64,000 bases of DNA from Bradyrhizobium amphicarpaeae (GTDB lineage: Bacteria > Pseudomonadota > Alphaproteobacteria > Rhizobiales > Xanthobacteraceae). The position numbers and the translations under genes are program-made. Positions 1 through 10,200 of this stretch are shown here, one piece after another. The number at the start of each line of letters is the position of its first letter. The first letter of the stretch is position 1. Under the pieces are notes generated by a model that saw nothing but the letters and a program-made list of their open reading frames with translations, searched no databases and was not told where the DNA came from. The stretch lies in assembly GCF_002266435.3 (NCBI RefSeq), contig NZ_CP029426.2, forward strand, positions 5,052,001 to 5,116,000. Direction: 5' to 3'.

Positions 1-1
1 T

Positions 2-895
2 CCCGGCTGGCTGCAACGCGCGGTCGCCCCCTTCAAGCCGGTGCTGCGGCCGCTCGCGCGCAAGGTTGGCCTCAGCCCGCGCCTGGATGCCGAAGCGGAA
101 GAGATCCTGCTGGCGCAGATCGAGGACTTCAAGCCTGATCTCGTCCTCAATCAGGATCTGTTTCACGTCGACACGCGCCTGGCGCGCCGGATCAAAGGGA
201 TCGGCCGCCCGATCCTGATCGGCCAGATCGGCATCTCGCCCTCACGCGGCGAGGATTGGTCAGTGTACGATCTCATGATCTCGCAGATGGCTGCGGTGGT
301 GGACTTCTTCCGTGCCCACGGAGCGCGCGCGGAAGTGGTCCATCTCGCCTTCGAGCCCGGCATCCTCGACGTCCTGCCGTCGCCGCCCTCGCAGGAATTC
401 GACGTCACCTTCGTCGGGGCCGTTTCCGCCGATCACCAGCTTCGCGTCGCGCAGCTCGAAGCGGTGGCGCGGCGCTACGATCTCAAACTGTTCGGCAGCG
501 GCCTGCACTCCCTTCCCGCCTCCTCGCCGCTGCACCGCTGCTACCAGGGCGAGGTGTGGGGCGCTGAAATGTACCAGGCACTGCGCGCCTCGCGTGTCAC
601 GCTGAACTCGCATATCGACATGGCCGGCCGCGAGGCCGGTAACGCCCGCCTGTTCGAAGCGACCGGCGTCGGCGCGTTCCTGCTCACCGACTTCAAGGAC
701 AACCTCCACACGCTGTTCGATCCCGAGCTTGAAGTCGTCGCGTGGCGCAGCGTCGAGGACTGTCTCGCGTTGATCGATCGGTACCTCGCCGACGATACGG
801 CCCGCCAGTCCATCGCCAGGGCGGGACAGGCCAGGACGTTTGCCACCCACACTTTCCGCCGGCGTGTCGAAGAGATCCTCGGCTACATCAGCTGA
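2..895 (+). CDS. CgeB-like glycosyltransferase, 5' end outside window
   Basis: The reading frame is already open at the first bases of the window, so the true start lies upstream and only the C-terminal 297 or so residues are seen. The last 90 residues (from FEATGVGAFLLTDF to the end) match the C-terminal nucleotide-sugar-binding lobe of CgeB/YkvP-like family 1 glycosyltransferases: an FEA-x-G-xG-F/LLTD motif, then a short region where the clan usually has 'dpe' and 'evv' segments, and a terminal R-x-L/V-I helix. It probably transfers a sugar to a surface polysaccharide or protein. It lies 126 bp upstream of a coupled sugar-biosynthesis operon on the same strand. Acceptor and donor cannot be read from the sequence. 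Confidence 0.75.
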   Translation, partial: PGWLQRAVAPFKPVLRPLARKVGLSPRLDAEAEEILLAQIEDFKPDLVLNQDLFHVDTRLARRIKGIGRPILIGQIGISPSRGEDWSVYDLMISQMAAVVDFFRAHGARAEVVHLAFEPGILDVLPSPPSQEFDVTFVGAVSADHQLRVAQLEAVARRYDLKLFGSGLHSLPASSPLHRCYQGEVWGAEMYQALRASRVTLNSHIDMAGREAGNARLFEATGVGAFLLTDFKDNLHTLFDPELEVVAWRSVEDCLALIDRYLADDTARQSIARAGQARTFATHTFRRRVEEILGYIS

Positions 896-1021
896 ATTGC
901 GCACCGGCAGGCGGAGCGATCGCCACGATCCGTCCGCCCTTGACGGTCCCGGCCAAAATAGCCAAAGTGCACCGCGAGACAGCTATCTCTCTCTAATCAC
1001 AGCGATTTTTCGAGGCTCACG

Positions 1022-1468
1022 ATGGAACACGTCGAACAAGTTCGATTCGGCGACCAGCTCTACGCGATCATCGTGCGGGCCTCGTTCCGCGAGCCGGGCA
1101 TCCACTTCTTTTCGACGCCGGAGTTGTCCCAGCAGCTCGCCTTCATGAGTCACCCGCAAGGCAAGACCATCGAGCCTCACCGCCACAACAAGGTGACGCG
1201 GGAGGTGCACTACACCCAGGAGGTGCTCCTGATCCAGAAGGGCAAGCTCCAGGTCGACTTCTACACCGTCGAAGAGGCATATCTCGAAAGCCGCGTGCTC
1301 GGTGTCGGCGACATCATCCTGCTCTGCAGCGGCGCTCACGGCTTCCACGTGCTCGAGCCGCTCGAGATGTTCGAGATCAAGCAAGGTCCCTATTCCGGCG
1401 AGGCCGACAAGACACGCTTTGCCGAAGCTTCACCGTCCGAGATCCGGATCAAAGGCCCAAACCCGTGA
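1022..1468 (+). CDS. Cupin-fold protein of the polysaccharide operon
   Basis: 148 residues. The cupin metal-binding pattern is visible as EPHRHNKVTREVHYTQE around residues 51-67, followed by a strand with GKLQVDFY and a second motif, GVGDIILLCSGAHGFH, around residues 95-110. The ATG has GAGG eight to ten bases upstream. Single-domain cupins in such clusters are often sugar isomerases or epimerases, or accessory proteins, but this one is not clearly of the FdtA/WxcM or RmlC type, so no reaction is assigned. It is translationally coupled by a GTGA overlap to the following aminotransferase, which suggests a role in the same nucleotide-sugar pathway. Confidence 0.75.
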   Translation: MEHVEQVRFGDQLYAIIVRASFREPGIHFFSTPELSQQLAFMSHPQGKTIEPHRHNKVTREVHYTQEVLLIQKGKLQVDFYTVEEAYLESRVLGVGDIILLCSGAHGFHVLEPLEMFEIKQGPYSGEADKTRFAEASPSEIRIKGPNP

Positions 1469-2586
1469 CAGCGCCGTTCATTCCCGTCAACACGCCGCTG
1501 CTCGACGGCAACGAGGCCGACTATCTCGCCGAATGCATCCGCACCGGATGGATCTCCTCGGAGGGGCCGTTCATCAAGCGGTTCGAGCAGGCGATGGCCG
1601 AAGCCGCCGGTCGGCACCACGGCGTTGCCGTGACCAACGGCTCGGTCGCGCTCGATATCGCCGTTCATGCGCTCGGGCTCGAGCAAGGCTCCGAGGTCAT
1701 CATTCCGACCTTCACGATCATCAGCTGTGCCGCGGCGATCGTGCGCGCCGGTCTCGTCCCGGTCGGAGTCGACTGCGACGCCGCGACCTGGAACATGACG
1801 GCCGAAGGCGTTGAAGCCGCGATCACACCTCGCACGCGCGCGATCATGCTGGTCCACATCTACGGTCTGCCGGTCGATCTCGATCCGATCATCGCGCTGG
1901 CGCGCAAGCACGACCTGAGGGTGATCGAGGATGCCGCCGAGATGCACGGCCAGACCTACCGCGGCGCCCCCTGCGGCAGCTTCGGCGATGTCTCGACGTT
2001 TAGCTTCTATCCGAACAAGCACGTCACGACCGGTGAGGGCGGCATGATCCTCACCGACGACGACGCGCTTGCCGATCGCCTGCAGGGCTATCGCAATCTC
2101 TGCTTCCAGCCGCAGCAGCGCTTCGTGCACGAAGAGTTCGGCTGGAACGCGCGCATGACCAACCTCCAGGCGGCGCTCGGCGTCGCCCAGGTCGAGCGCC
2201 TGCCCCGCACGGTCGAGCTCAAGCGCCGGATCGGCCGGCTCTATGACGAGCATCTCGCGGGCCTCAACAGCATCCGCCGCCCGGTCGCTCGGACCGGCTA
2301 TGCCGACAACATCTACTGGGTCTACGGCGTCGTGCTGAACGACGACGTGCCGTTCGACGCCAAGGAGGCGATGCGGCGCCTCGGCGAAAAGGGCATCGGG
2401 ACGCGGCCGTTCTTCTGGTGCATGCATGAGCAGCCGGTGCTGCGCCGGATGGGCCTGATGCGCGACGAAAGTCATCCGAACGCGGAAACCATCGCCCGGC
2501 GCGGTTTTTACCTGCCGAGCGGGCTTGCCCTGACCGACGACGAGATCGAGCGATCGGCCGCGGCGCTGAAGGAGATACTGGCGTGA
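1465..2586 (+). CDS. DegT/DnrJ/EryC1/StrS sugar aminotransferase
   Basis: 373 residues, GTG start overlapping the cupin stop codon. The fold-type I PLP enzyme signatures are clear: TNGSVALDIAVHALG (phosphate-binding region, about residue 57), PTFTIISCAAAIVRAG, the cofactor Asp in VIEDAAEMHG (about D156) and the Schiff-base lysine in FSFYPNKHVTTGEGGM (about K185). The family aminates keto-deoxy nucleotide sugars such as GDP-4-keto-6-deoxymannose; the segment order resembles perosamine synthases. It probably makes an amino sugar for surface polysaccharide. It overlaps the next gene by GTGA, so the two are co-translated. Exact substrate is not decidable from motifs. Confidence 0.9.
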   Translation: MTAPFIPVNTPLLDGNEADYLAECIRTGWISSEGPFIKRFEQAMAEAAGRHHGVAVTNGSVALDIAVHALGLEQGSEVIIPTFTIISCAAAIVRAGLVPVGVDCDAATWNMTAEGVEAAITPRTRAIMLVHIYGLPVDLDPIIALARKHDLRVIEDAAEMHGQTYRGAPCGSFGDVSTFSFYPNKHVTTGEGGMILTDDDALADRLQGYRNLCFQPQQRFVHEEFGWNARMTNLQAALGVAQVERLPRTVELKRRIGRLYDEHLAGLNSIRRPVARTGYADNIYWVYGVVLNDDVPFDAKEAMRRLGEKGIGTRPFFWCMHEQPVLRRMGLMRDESHPNAETIARRGFYLPSGLALTDDEIERSAAALKEILA

Positions 2587-3350
2587 CGGTGTTCGCCGAC
2601 TACGCGCCCTGGTATGATCTTCTCTATCAGGACAAGGACTACGCGGCCGAGACGGCATTCGTCGAAGCACGCCTGCGCGACCACGGCGTTTCCTCGGGCA
2701 GGCTGCTCGATCTTGGTTGCGGCACCGGCCTGCATGCGCTCGCCTTCGCGCGCCAGGGTTGGAATGTTGCCGGCGTCGATCTCAGCGACGAGATGATCGC
2801 GCGCGCCAGGACGCGCGCCGGGCAAGCCGGATTGTCGATTTCGTTCCGGCAGGGTAATGCCTGCGAGACGGGCCCCGAACGCGATTTCGATGCCGTGGTG
2901 TCGCTGTTCCACGTCGCAAGCTATCAGACCAGCCGCGATGCGCTGACCGCTATGTTCCGCACGGCCCATGCGGCGCTGAAGCCGGGGGGCGTCTTCTTGT
3001 TCGATTATTGGTACGGCGGCGCCGTGCTGGCGCAGGGGGTCGAGACGCGCGTCAAGGTGATCGAGCAGAAGCCGCTGCGCCTCACTCGCATTGCTCAATC
3101 CGATCACGACGAACTGGCCGCGACCGTCACCGTGAACTACACCCTGTTCTGCGAAGACATGGATCGCGCCACGATCCGGCGTGTCGATGAAGCGCACCAC
3201 ATGCGCTACTGGTTTCCGTTCGAGATCGACGCGGCGCTTGCGGAGAGCGGCTTTGAGCCCGCCGCTCACGCCGCCTGGTTGACGCAGGACGCGCCGACCT
3301 CGAAGAGCTGGGCGGCCTATGCGGTCGCCAGAAAGAGTGTTGCACCGTGA
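2583..3350 (+). CDS. Class I SAM-dependent methyltransferase
   Basis: 255 residues, GTG start overlapping the aminotransferase stop. SAM-binding motif I is LLDLGCGTGLHALAFA at about residues 41-56, followed by motif II GVDLSDEMIARAR and the post-motif FDAVVSLFHVASYQTS. This is a Methyltransf_25/11-type fold. In this operon it most likely O- or N-methylates a sugar nucleotide or a glycan end; N-methylation of the amino sugar made by the preceding DegT enzyme is an attractive but unproved possibility. It overlaps the following glycosyltransferase by GTGA. Confidence 0.85.
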   Translation: MTVFADYAPWYDLLYQDKDYAAETAFVEARLRDHGVSSGRLLDLGCGTGLHALAFARQGWNVAGVDLSDEMIARARTRAGQAGLSISFRQGNACETGPERDFDAVVSLFHVASYQTSRDALTAMFRTAHAALKPGGVFLFDYWYGGAVLAQGVETRVKVIEQKPLRLTRIAQSDHDELAATVTVNYTLFCEDMDRATIRRVDEAHHMRYWFPFEIDAALAESGFEPAAHAAWLTQDAPTSKSWAAYAVARKSVAP

Positions 3351-4555
3351 GACCGCTGCGGCTCGCCGTGATGCTGGAACAGGCGCTCGAGGTCGGCGGC
3401 GGCTTTCAGCAGCCGCTCAACGACCTGCTCTGGCTGCGCGACTGGGCGGCCAAGTCGGGCAACGAAATCGTGGTGTACTCGCCCTATCCGAAGACCCTCG
3501 ACATCCTGAAGGAGTTCGGCGTCGCGGCGCGTCTGCTCAAGTTTGGCCCGCTCGACCATGTCTTCCTGTTCCTGAAATATTGCGGGCCGTTCGATCTCGT
3601 CCAGATCGCGTTGAAGCTGAAATCACCGTTCGAGCGTGCGCTGATCCGCGACGGCATCGATGTCGTGCACTTCACCTCGACCTCGAAGCGGCACCTGCTG
3701 CTCTACGAGCTGCCGTTCATCATCACGATCTTCGACGGCTGCCATCGCGACGCGCCGGAGTTTCCGGAAGTCAGGACGTTCGGCGAATTCGAGCGCCGCG
3801 AGATCCTGTTCGGCCTCGCCAGCACCAAGGCGGCGGTCGTGATCGTCAACGCCCCGGAGCTGGTCGACGATCTCTGCCGCCGTTATGCCATGGAAAAGGA
3901 GCGCGCGGTCTGCATCCCGTTCTCGCCCTCCACCTATGTCAGCCAGTCCACGTCAGACGCCGCCGACGACGAAGCGGTGTTGTCACGATACCGGCTCAAG
4001 CCCGGCTATCTGTTTTATCCGGCTCAGTTCTGGCCGCACAAGAACCACATGACGCTGCTCGCGGCGCTCGCGAGCCTGCGCGAGCGGGGCGTCACCGAAC
4101 GGCTGGTGCTGTGCGGATCGGACCGCGGCGGCCGCGACAAGATCGATGCCGCGATCCGCGCCTACGGCCTGTCGGACCAGATCTCCATCATCGGCTTCGT
4201 CGAGTCCGCCGAGCTCGGAGCGCTGTATCGCGGCGCCGCGGCGCTGGTGATGCCGAGCTATTTTGGCCCGACCAATCTTCCCCCGCTGGAAGCCTGGGCG
4301 GTCGGCACGCCGGTGATCTATCCCGAGGCCTTCAAGACCCAGGCCGGCGACGCAGCGATACTGTTCGACTATGATGACCCCCGCTCGCTCGCGGATGCGA
4401 TCGTCAGCCTGCGCGCCGACGGCACGCGCGAGCGGCTGCGCACGGCCGGTCACCTCCGCCTCGCGCAGTTTGCCGAGGAGACCAACGCCGGCCACCAGCA
4501 ATTTGCCCGGCATCTGGAACGGCTGAAGCACCGGCTGGCATTGACCGCGCGCTGA
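3347..4555 (+). CDS. GT4-family glycosyltransferase (GT-B fold)
   Basis: 402 residues, GTG start overlapping the methyltransferase stop. The N-terminal half carries an acceptor-type Rossmann region starting LRLAVMLEQALEVGGGFQQ. The C-terminal half has the GT4 donor site: FYPAQFWPHKNHMTLLAAL (the 'K-N' helix), LVLCGSDRGG, ISIIGFVESAELGALYRGAAALVMPS, and the E-x7-E region FGPTNLPPLEAWAVGTPVI. It adds a sugar, probably on the cytoplasmic face of the inner membrane, to a lipid-linked glycan. It is the last of four coupled genes; the next gene, a flippase, converges on it only 6 bp away and could export its product. Confidence 0.88.
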   Translation: MRPLRLAVMLEQALEVGGGFQQPLNDLLWLRDWAAKSGNEIVVYSPYPKTLDILKEFGVAARLLKFGPLDHVFLFLKYCGPFDLVQIALKLKSPFERALIRDGIDVVHFTSTSKRHLLLYELPFIITIFDGCHRDAPEFPEVRTFGEFERREILFGLASTKAAVVIVNAPELVDDLCRRYAMEKERAVCIPFSPSTYVSQSTSDAADDEAVLSRYRLKPGYLFYPAQFWPHKNHMTLLAALASLRERGVTERLVLCGSDRGGRDKIDAAIRAYGLSDQISIIGFVESAELGALYRGAAALVMPSYFGPTNLPPLEAWAVGTPVIYPEAFKTQAGDAAILFDYDDPRSLADAIVSLRADGTRERLRTAGHLRLAQFAEETNAGHQQFARHLERLKHRLALTAR

Positions 4556-4561
4556 AACCTC

Positions 4562-6142
4562 CTAGGCCGGAATACACGCCCTCAGACGTTCGCGCAGCGC
4601 CGCATTCAGAAGCGGACTTGCGATTGCGCCGATCGCGGCCAGCCAGATCGCACATTCCACGATGAAGTGCACGAGCCCGCTTCCCGGTACCAGCGCGATG
4701 ATCGCCTGCCCGATCAGCCAGCCCGTTCCCACGACAATGACGGCCATGAGCAACAGGAAGGCGATGTGCCTGAACGGATGATGCAGGGTCTGGCGCATGA
4801 CGATCAGCGCGAGCAATCCGAACTGGATGAGGATGTCGCTCGCGACCACGGCGAGTGCTGCGCCCAGCGGTCCGAGCTGTGGGATCAGGACGAAGGACAG
4901 CGCCAGGAAGACCACGAGCTGGAGGCCTTTGGTCCGGATCAGGAGATCGCCGCGATTGCTGTGATTGGCAAAGACCAGAGCCAGCAGCGATGGCGCGACG
5001 GCCGCCGAGCCGAGCAACAACGTCACCGTGAGCGGCGCGTCATAGGGAATGCTGCCATGGGTCCACAAGGCGAAGAAGTCCGGCCAGAACGGCAGCAGGC
5101 CCGCGACGATCAGGCAGGCAAGGGCGGTCACGAACACCGAGCCATGGGCGTAGAGACGGCGCAGCCGATGCTTGTCGCCGACCGCGTGGTCGTGGCCGAG
5201 TTCGGCGGCGAGCGGCAGCGTCACCTGGAGACAGAGCCCCCGCACCAGGCTCGCGATCACGCGCGTCAGGCCCCATTGCGCCACCGCCACGCGGTTCGTG
5301 ACCAGCGCGGAGACGAGCAGCACCGGAACGTTGACGAGCGCAAGCTCGGTGATGTTGGCAACCGCGAAGGGCACCGCGCGGCCGAATTGCCCGATGCTCC
5401 AGCGCAGCGACGGCGGTACCATCGGCGGCTTGCCGGCGCGGCGCAGGAACGGAAACAGCCGCGGCGCGTCGAACCCGGCGAGCAGGATCGCGAACAGCAA
5501 CTGCATCGACACGAAGGCAATCGCGACCGCAAGCAGGCTGCCGAACCACGCGAGCGCGGCGAGCTGGGCGATCTGTCCGAGCAGCAGCGCCGCGTTTTGC
5601 AGCCAGACCGTCCGGCCATAATGGCCGCGGACCCGATAGAGGCCCGAGACGAGATTGGCCGGCACGGTGAGAAGCATGCCCAGAATCATCACCAGCATCG
5701 CGGCGTCGAATGTCGGCGTGGCCTGGAAGCCGAGCACGGCCGATGGCGGCGCGAGGACCACCGCTGCGCACAGCAGGACACCCAGCACCGCTACGATGGC
5801 AAGATAGATCCGCAGCAGCGCCGCGTAAAAATGCGCCGTGCGCCCGTCGCAATCGGCGCAAGCCTTGAACGCGAGAAAGCGGTTGATCGCGCGAAGCTGC
5901 AGTCCGGCATCCGCCACGACGACGAGGCTTCCCGCCGCATAGATCGCGAGCCAGGCCGCAAGCATGTCGCCGGTCCAGACATGCAGGAAGGCCGGGATGA
6001 GCAGGAGTTGCTGAGACAGCCCCAGCGCCATCTGGACCAGGTTGGCGGACCAGCCCTGCATGAGGCGGCGGCCGCGACCCATGCCGCCAGATCTGCTCGA
6101 GCCGTCGGACGTGCCGAGCGCGTCAATATGCTTGTCGGTCAA
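4562..6142 (-). CDS. Wzx-like polysaccharide flippase (MATE/MOP clan)
   Basis: 526 residues with about 12-14 hydrophobic segments through the whole length, for example LVQMALGLSQQLLLIPAFLHVW near the N-terminus and the paired segments LQLVVFLALSFVLIPQLG and GAALAVVASDILIQFGLLALI near residues 410-450. This is the architecture of oligosaccharide flippases of the MOP superfamily. I chose the TTG start at 6142 because GGGAAGGA lies six to seven bases upstream; internal ATGs at about 6082 and 6061 are alternatives that would remove a basic, glycine-rich N-terminus. It probably moves lipid-linked glycans made by the facing operon across the inner membrane. It lies 45 bp downstream of the GspC/N-like gene on the same strand. 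Confidence 0.82.
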   Translation of the reverse strand: MTDKHIDALGTSDGSSRSGGMGRGRRLMQGWSANLVQMALGLSQQLLLIPAFLHVWTGDMLAAWLAIYAAGSLVVVADAGLQLRAINRFLAFKACADCDGRTAHFYAALLRIYLAIVAVLGVLLCAAVVLAPPSAVLGFQATPTFDAAMLVMILGMLLTVPANLVSGLYRVRGHYGRTVWLQNAALLLGQIAQLAALAWFGSLLAVAIAFVSMQLLFAILLAGFDAPRLFPFLRRAGKPPMVPPSLRWSIGQFGRAVPFAVANITELALVNVPVLLVSALVTNRVAVAQWGLTRVIASLVRGLCLQVTLPLAAELGHDHAVGDKHRLRRLYAHGSVFVTALACLIVAGLLPFWPDFFALWTHGSIPYDAPLTVTLLLGSAAVAPSLLALVFANHSNRGDLLIRTKGLQLVVFLALSFVLIPQLGPLGAALAVVASDILIQFGLLALIVMRQTLHHPFRHIAFLLLMAVIVVGTGWLIGQAIIALVPGSGLVHFIVECAIWLAAIGAIASPLLNAALRERLRACIPA

Positions 6143-6187
6143 GCCGCGTCCTTCCCGTCGAGCAATCGGCCGCGCGCCCGCCAGCGC

Positions 6188-6871
6188 TCAGAGCCCATCC
6201 GACTCGCCGTTCTTCGGCGTCGAACGCGGCACGAAGGGGGAGAACGACGGATCAGCCGGGCCCGGCATCGTCAGCCTGCCCGCGGCATCTGCGGGCGGGC
6301 TCGCGGCAGCGGCCTGATCCGGCCGCTGGAGCACCAGCACCTCGCTGCGCTCGCCCTGCTTGAACGTCACCTCGCGCGGCTGCACCGAAATCAGCGACCA
6401 GCCTGCGAGCGATTCGCCCTGCCGCAGACGCACGACCTTCTGATCAAGGCGGTTGACCAGAATGGCAATCGCATCGCCCTCGCCCACCACGGCGCCGACC
6501 AGCGACAATGGCGGCGGTGCTTCGACCGGCCTGGGCGGCGGCGGCGCGGAACTTTCCTCGACCGGCGATACAGCGACCGCACGCGGCGGCGGCCGGCGCA
6601 TGGCCGAGAAGATTGGGCGCTCGTGGGTCGCGGTCAGCGCCGAGAGCGGCACCGACCACAAAGGATTGCCGCGAGGAACCGGTTTGCCCGGCGCCTGCCG
6701 AGCGGGCCGCGCGATCGGCTTCATCGTCCCGACCTCGACACTGTCAGCAGGATTGCCCGCCGCGTCGTCCGACAGCACGTCCACGCGCGATGAGGTGGCC
6801 GCCATGGTCCCGGCTGTGCCCAGAACCATGTACAGCGCGGCCAACCCTGTCGGCCTCAGCCACCCGGACAT
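6188..6871 (-). CDS. Type II secretion GspC/GspN-type inner-membrane protein (HR domain)
   Basis: About 227 residues from the ATG at 6871, preferred because AGGGG lies eight bases upstream; another ATG is at 6877. After one N-terminal membrane helix (LAALYMVLGTAGTMAA) comes a proline-rich linker and a compact beta domain (LSLVGAVVGEGDAIAIL, KVVRLRQGESLAGWSLISV, EVTFKQGERSEVLVL) typical of the GspC homology region that contacts the secretin N0 domain. It lacks a PDZ domain, like the short GspN/GspC proteins annotated in rhizobial T2SS loci. It is separated from the rest of the locus by the divergent autotransporter gene. The tail is rich in Pro, Ala and Ser. Confidence 0.75.
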   Translation of the reverse strand: MSGWLRPTGLAALYMVLGTAGTMAATSSRVDVLSDDAAGNPADSVEVGTMKPIARPARQAPGKPVPRGNPLWSVPLSALTATHERPIFSAMRRPPPRAVAVSPVEESSAPPPPRPVEAPPPLSLVGAVVGEGDAIAILVNRLDQKVVRLRQGESLAGWSLISVQPREVTFKQGERSEVLVLQRPDQAAAASPPADAAGRLTMPGPADPSFSPFVPRSTPKNGESDGL

Positions 6872-7203
6872 CGACATTTCCCCTGCGACCACCGGCCGCG
6901 CCACGCGACGGCGAGGCATCCGGGCCAAACTAGTTCCGATCCGCGGCATCATCAACCCACACCATCCTGCCCAACCCGGCGCGAAGGCCCCTTGTTTCCA
7001 GCATCTGTTGCAATGCATGACAATGTTGCCCGTTGGCCACGATGGCTGGAAATGCAAAGCGGAACAGGGCGGAAGCAGCCGCAAATGGATATCCGTTCAT
7101 TGCGGGCGATTGCTGCGGCATGAGATCATGGCCCGGGCCGGGGCCCGGTGCGCGCTCCGGTTGCATGTTTGCGATGATTTCTTTGCTGATTTGAGACGAT
7201 CGG

Positions 7204-10200
7204 ATGGCTGGACCGAAAATGGCACATGGGAGGATCGGTTTCGGGCTGCGATCCGTCGTGCGCCACTCGCTGGCCACACTCCTCGCCACCACGGCGCTCG
7301 GCGTCGTCGCCGCGCGTGCCGTGGACGGCTCATGGACCGGTGGCTCCTCGGATTGGACCGACCCGACCAACTGGACATCCAACCCGAGCGTGCCCGACGG
7401 GACCGCGATCTTCAGCACCACCGGAAGCACGGCGGTCGACAACAATAACGGTGTCGTCACCATCGGCACGATCCAGTTCGCGGGCACCTCGCAGGCCTAC
7501 ACGTTCACGATCGGCAACCCGTTCATCATCAACGCCGCGGGCATCGTCAATAGCGATACGGTGAACACCCAGACCTTCGAGGTCACCGCCGGCAACAATC
7601 TGGTGTTCCAGAACAACAGCACCGCGAGCGGCGGCGCCGGCGCCGTCACCATCACGAACGATGTCGGCGGCAACGTCAACTTCATCCAGAACAGCACGGC
7701 GGGAACGGCAAGCCTCGCCAACAGCGGCTTCATCACGTTCGAGGACTCGGCCTCCGCCGGCACAGCCCAGATCACCAACACCGCCACCGGCCAGATCGAT
7801 TTCTTCACCAGCGCCTCGGCCGGCTCGGCGACCATCAACAACGCCGCAGGCGGCGTGGTGAACTTCCACAACAGCACCACCGCCAACGCCTCGACCATCA
7901 TCAATGACGGCACGGTGAGTTTCGACGGCTCCGCCACCGCAGGCGGTGCCACGATCACCACCAACAACGGCGCGACGACGAACTTCACCGGCACGTCCAG
8001 CGGCGGCAGCGCAAAGTTCGTCACCAATGCCGGCGGCACGGTCGACATCTCAGGCCTGACCGGCGGCGGGACGACGGCCGGTTCGATCGAAGGCGCGGGC
8101 AATTACGTGCTCGGCGCCAACACGCTCACCACTGGCAGCCTCAACAGCTCGACCCAGGTCGACGGCGTGATTTCCGGCGTCGGCGGCGGGCTGACCAAGG
8201 TCGGAACCGGCACACTGACTCTGACCGGCACCAACACCTATACCGGCGCGACCAAGATCTCGGCCGGAACGCTGGCCATCTCCGGCTTTGGCAGCATCTC
8301 GTCGTCCAGTGTCGTCACGGTGGATGCGACGTTCGACATCTCGGCCTCGTCGGTTCCGTTCAATGCCATCACCACGCTGGCCGGCAGTTCGAGCGGCGTC
8401 GTCAACATGGGCGCCAACGGGCTGGTGATCAGCAACGGGTCGACCGAATTCGCGGGCGTGATCCAGGGCACAGGCGGGCTGGAGGTTTTCGGCGGAACCC
8501 AAACCCTGTCCGGCGCAAATACCTATGGTGGTCCCACGCAAATCGATGCGGGTGCGACGCTGGCGCTGAAGGGCAGCGGCTCGATCGCGAGCACGCTCTA
8601 CGTCGGATTCAATTCCGGGGGCACCTTCGATATCTCGCAGACGACCAGCGGAGCCTCCGTCGGCGGCCTATTCTCGCTTTTCCTGGGCAATGTCGCGCTG
8701 GGATCGAAAACGCTGACGATCACCAACGGCAGCGTGTTTGCCGGCGTGATCCAGGACGGCGGCATCGGCGGCGGCACCAGCGGAAATCTCGTGATCGCCA
8801 ACGGCGCCCTGCAACAGCTCGGCGGCATCAACACCTACACCGGCACCACCACGATCGACAGCGGCGGCGAACTCGATCTTGTATCTATCGGTGGCGGCGC
8901 CGGCAGCATCGCGACCTCCAGCAGGGTCATCGTCAACGGTACCTTCGATATTTCAAGTCTCCTGTTCAGCGCCGGCACCTCGATCAAATCGCTGTCCGGA
9001 TCCGGCCAGGTCAATCTCGGCACCAAGACGCTGAACATTACCGCTGCCAACGATACCTTTGCAGGCGTCATCGACGATGCAGCAGCGGGAGGCGGCCTCG
9101 CACTCGCGGGTGGCACGCAGACGCTAACCGGCGCCAATACCTATACCGGTGCTACCACCGTGAATGGCGGCACGCTGGTGGTGGATGGTTCGATGCTGAA
9201 CAGCGCGGCGACCGTCAATGCCGGCGGCACGCTCGCCGGCAGCGGCGCTGTCGCCAGCGTCGTCGTCAACGGCGGCACACTCGCGCCGGGCAGCGCGTCG
9301 AACCCGTTCGGCCCGCTGACGGTCAACGGGCCGCTGAGCTTCACCGCCGCCTCGACCTACATGGTGCAGGTCTCCTCGACCAATGCCGGCCTCACCAACG
9401 TCACGGGCGCGGCCGCTGATCTGGGCGGCGCGACGGTGCGCGCGAACTTCTCGTCGAGCACGCTGCAGAAGAAGTACACGATCCTGAACGCGACCGGCGG
9501 CCTTGGCGGCACGACGTTCAATTCGGCCGTCGTCTCCAACATGCCGACGGTCAGCGCGACATTGAGCTACGATCCCAATAACGTGTTCCTCAACGTCAAC
9601 GTCAATTTCGCGCAAGGCGGCGGCCTCAACGTCAACCAGCAGAACGTTGCGAATACGCTGACCAATTTCTTCAACACGACCGGCGGCATTCCGGCCGCGT
9701 TTGCCGCGCTGTCGCCGGCAGGACTGACCGCCGCCTCGGGCGAACTCGGCACCGGCATCATTCAATCCGCGATCAATGCCGACGGCCAGTTCCTGAACTT
9801 GATGCTGGATCCAACGGTCGTCGGGCGCAGCGGTGGCTTCGCCAAGGCGGGCAGCGTCGCGCAATTCGCCGCAAGTGACGACGTTGCCTCTTACGCATCG
9901 ATGCGGCCGGCGACTGCGCGCGAGCGCGAGGCTTATGCGATGGCGACCAAGGCGCCGCTGCTGTCCTCGCAGCCGAGCAGCCGCTGGAGTGTCTGGACGG
10001 CGGGCTATGGCGGCTCGGCCGAGGTCGGCGGCAATGCGACGGTCGGCTCGCAGGATCTGACGGCACGGGTCTGGGGCGGTGCGGCCGGTGCCGACTACAG
10101 GCTCTCGGTGGACACCCTGGTCGGCTTTGCGCTCGGCGGCGGCGGACTGAACTACTCGCTCGCCAATGCGATGGGTTCGGGCTCGGCCGATTTGTTCCAG

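Noticed and set aside
4667..6793. Long plus-strand open frame (708 residues) opposite the flippase and GspC/N-like genes
   Set aside because: Composition is Arg/Gln/His-rich and domain-free, as expected of an antisense shadow in high-GC DNA; the minus-strand genes show real motifs and membrane helices.
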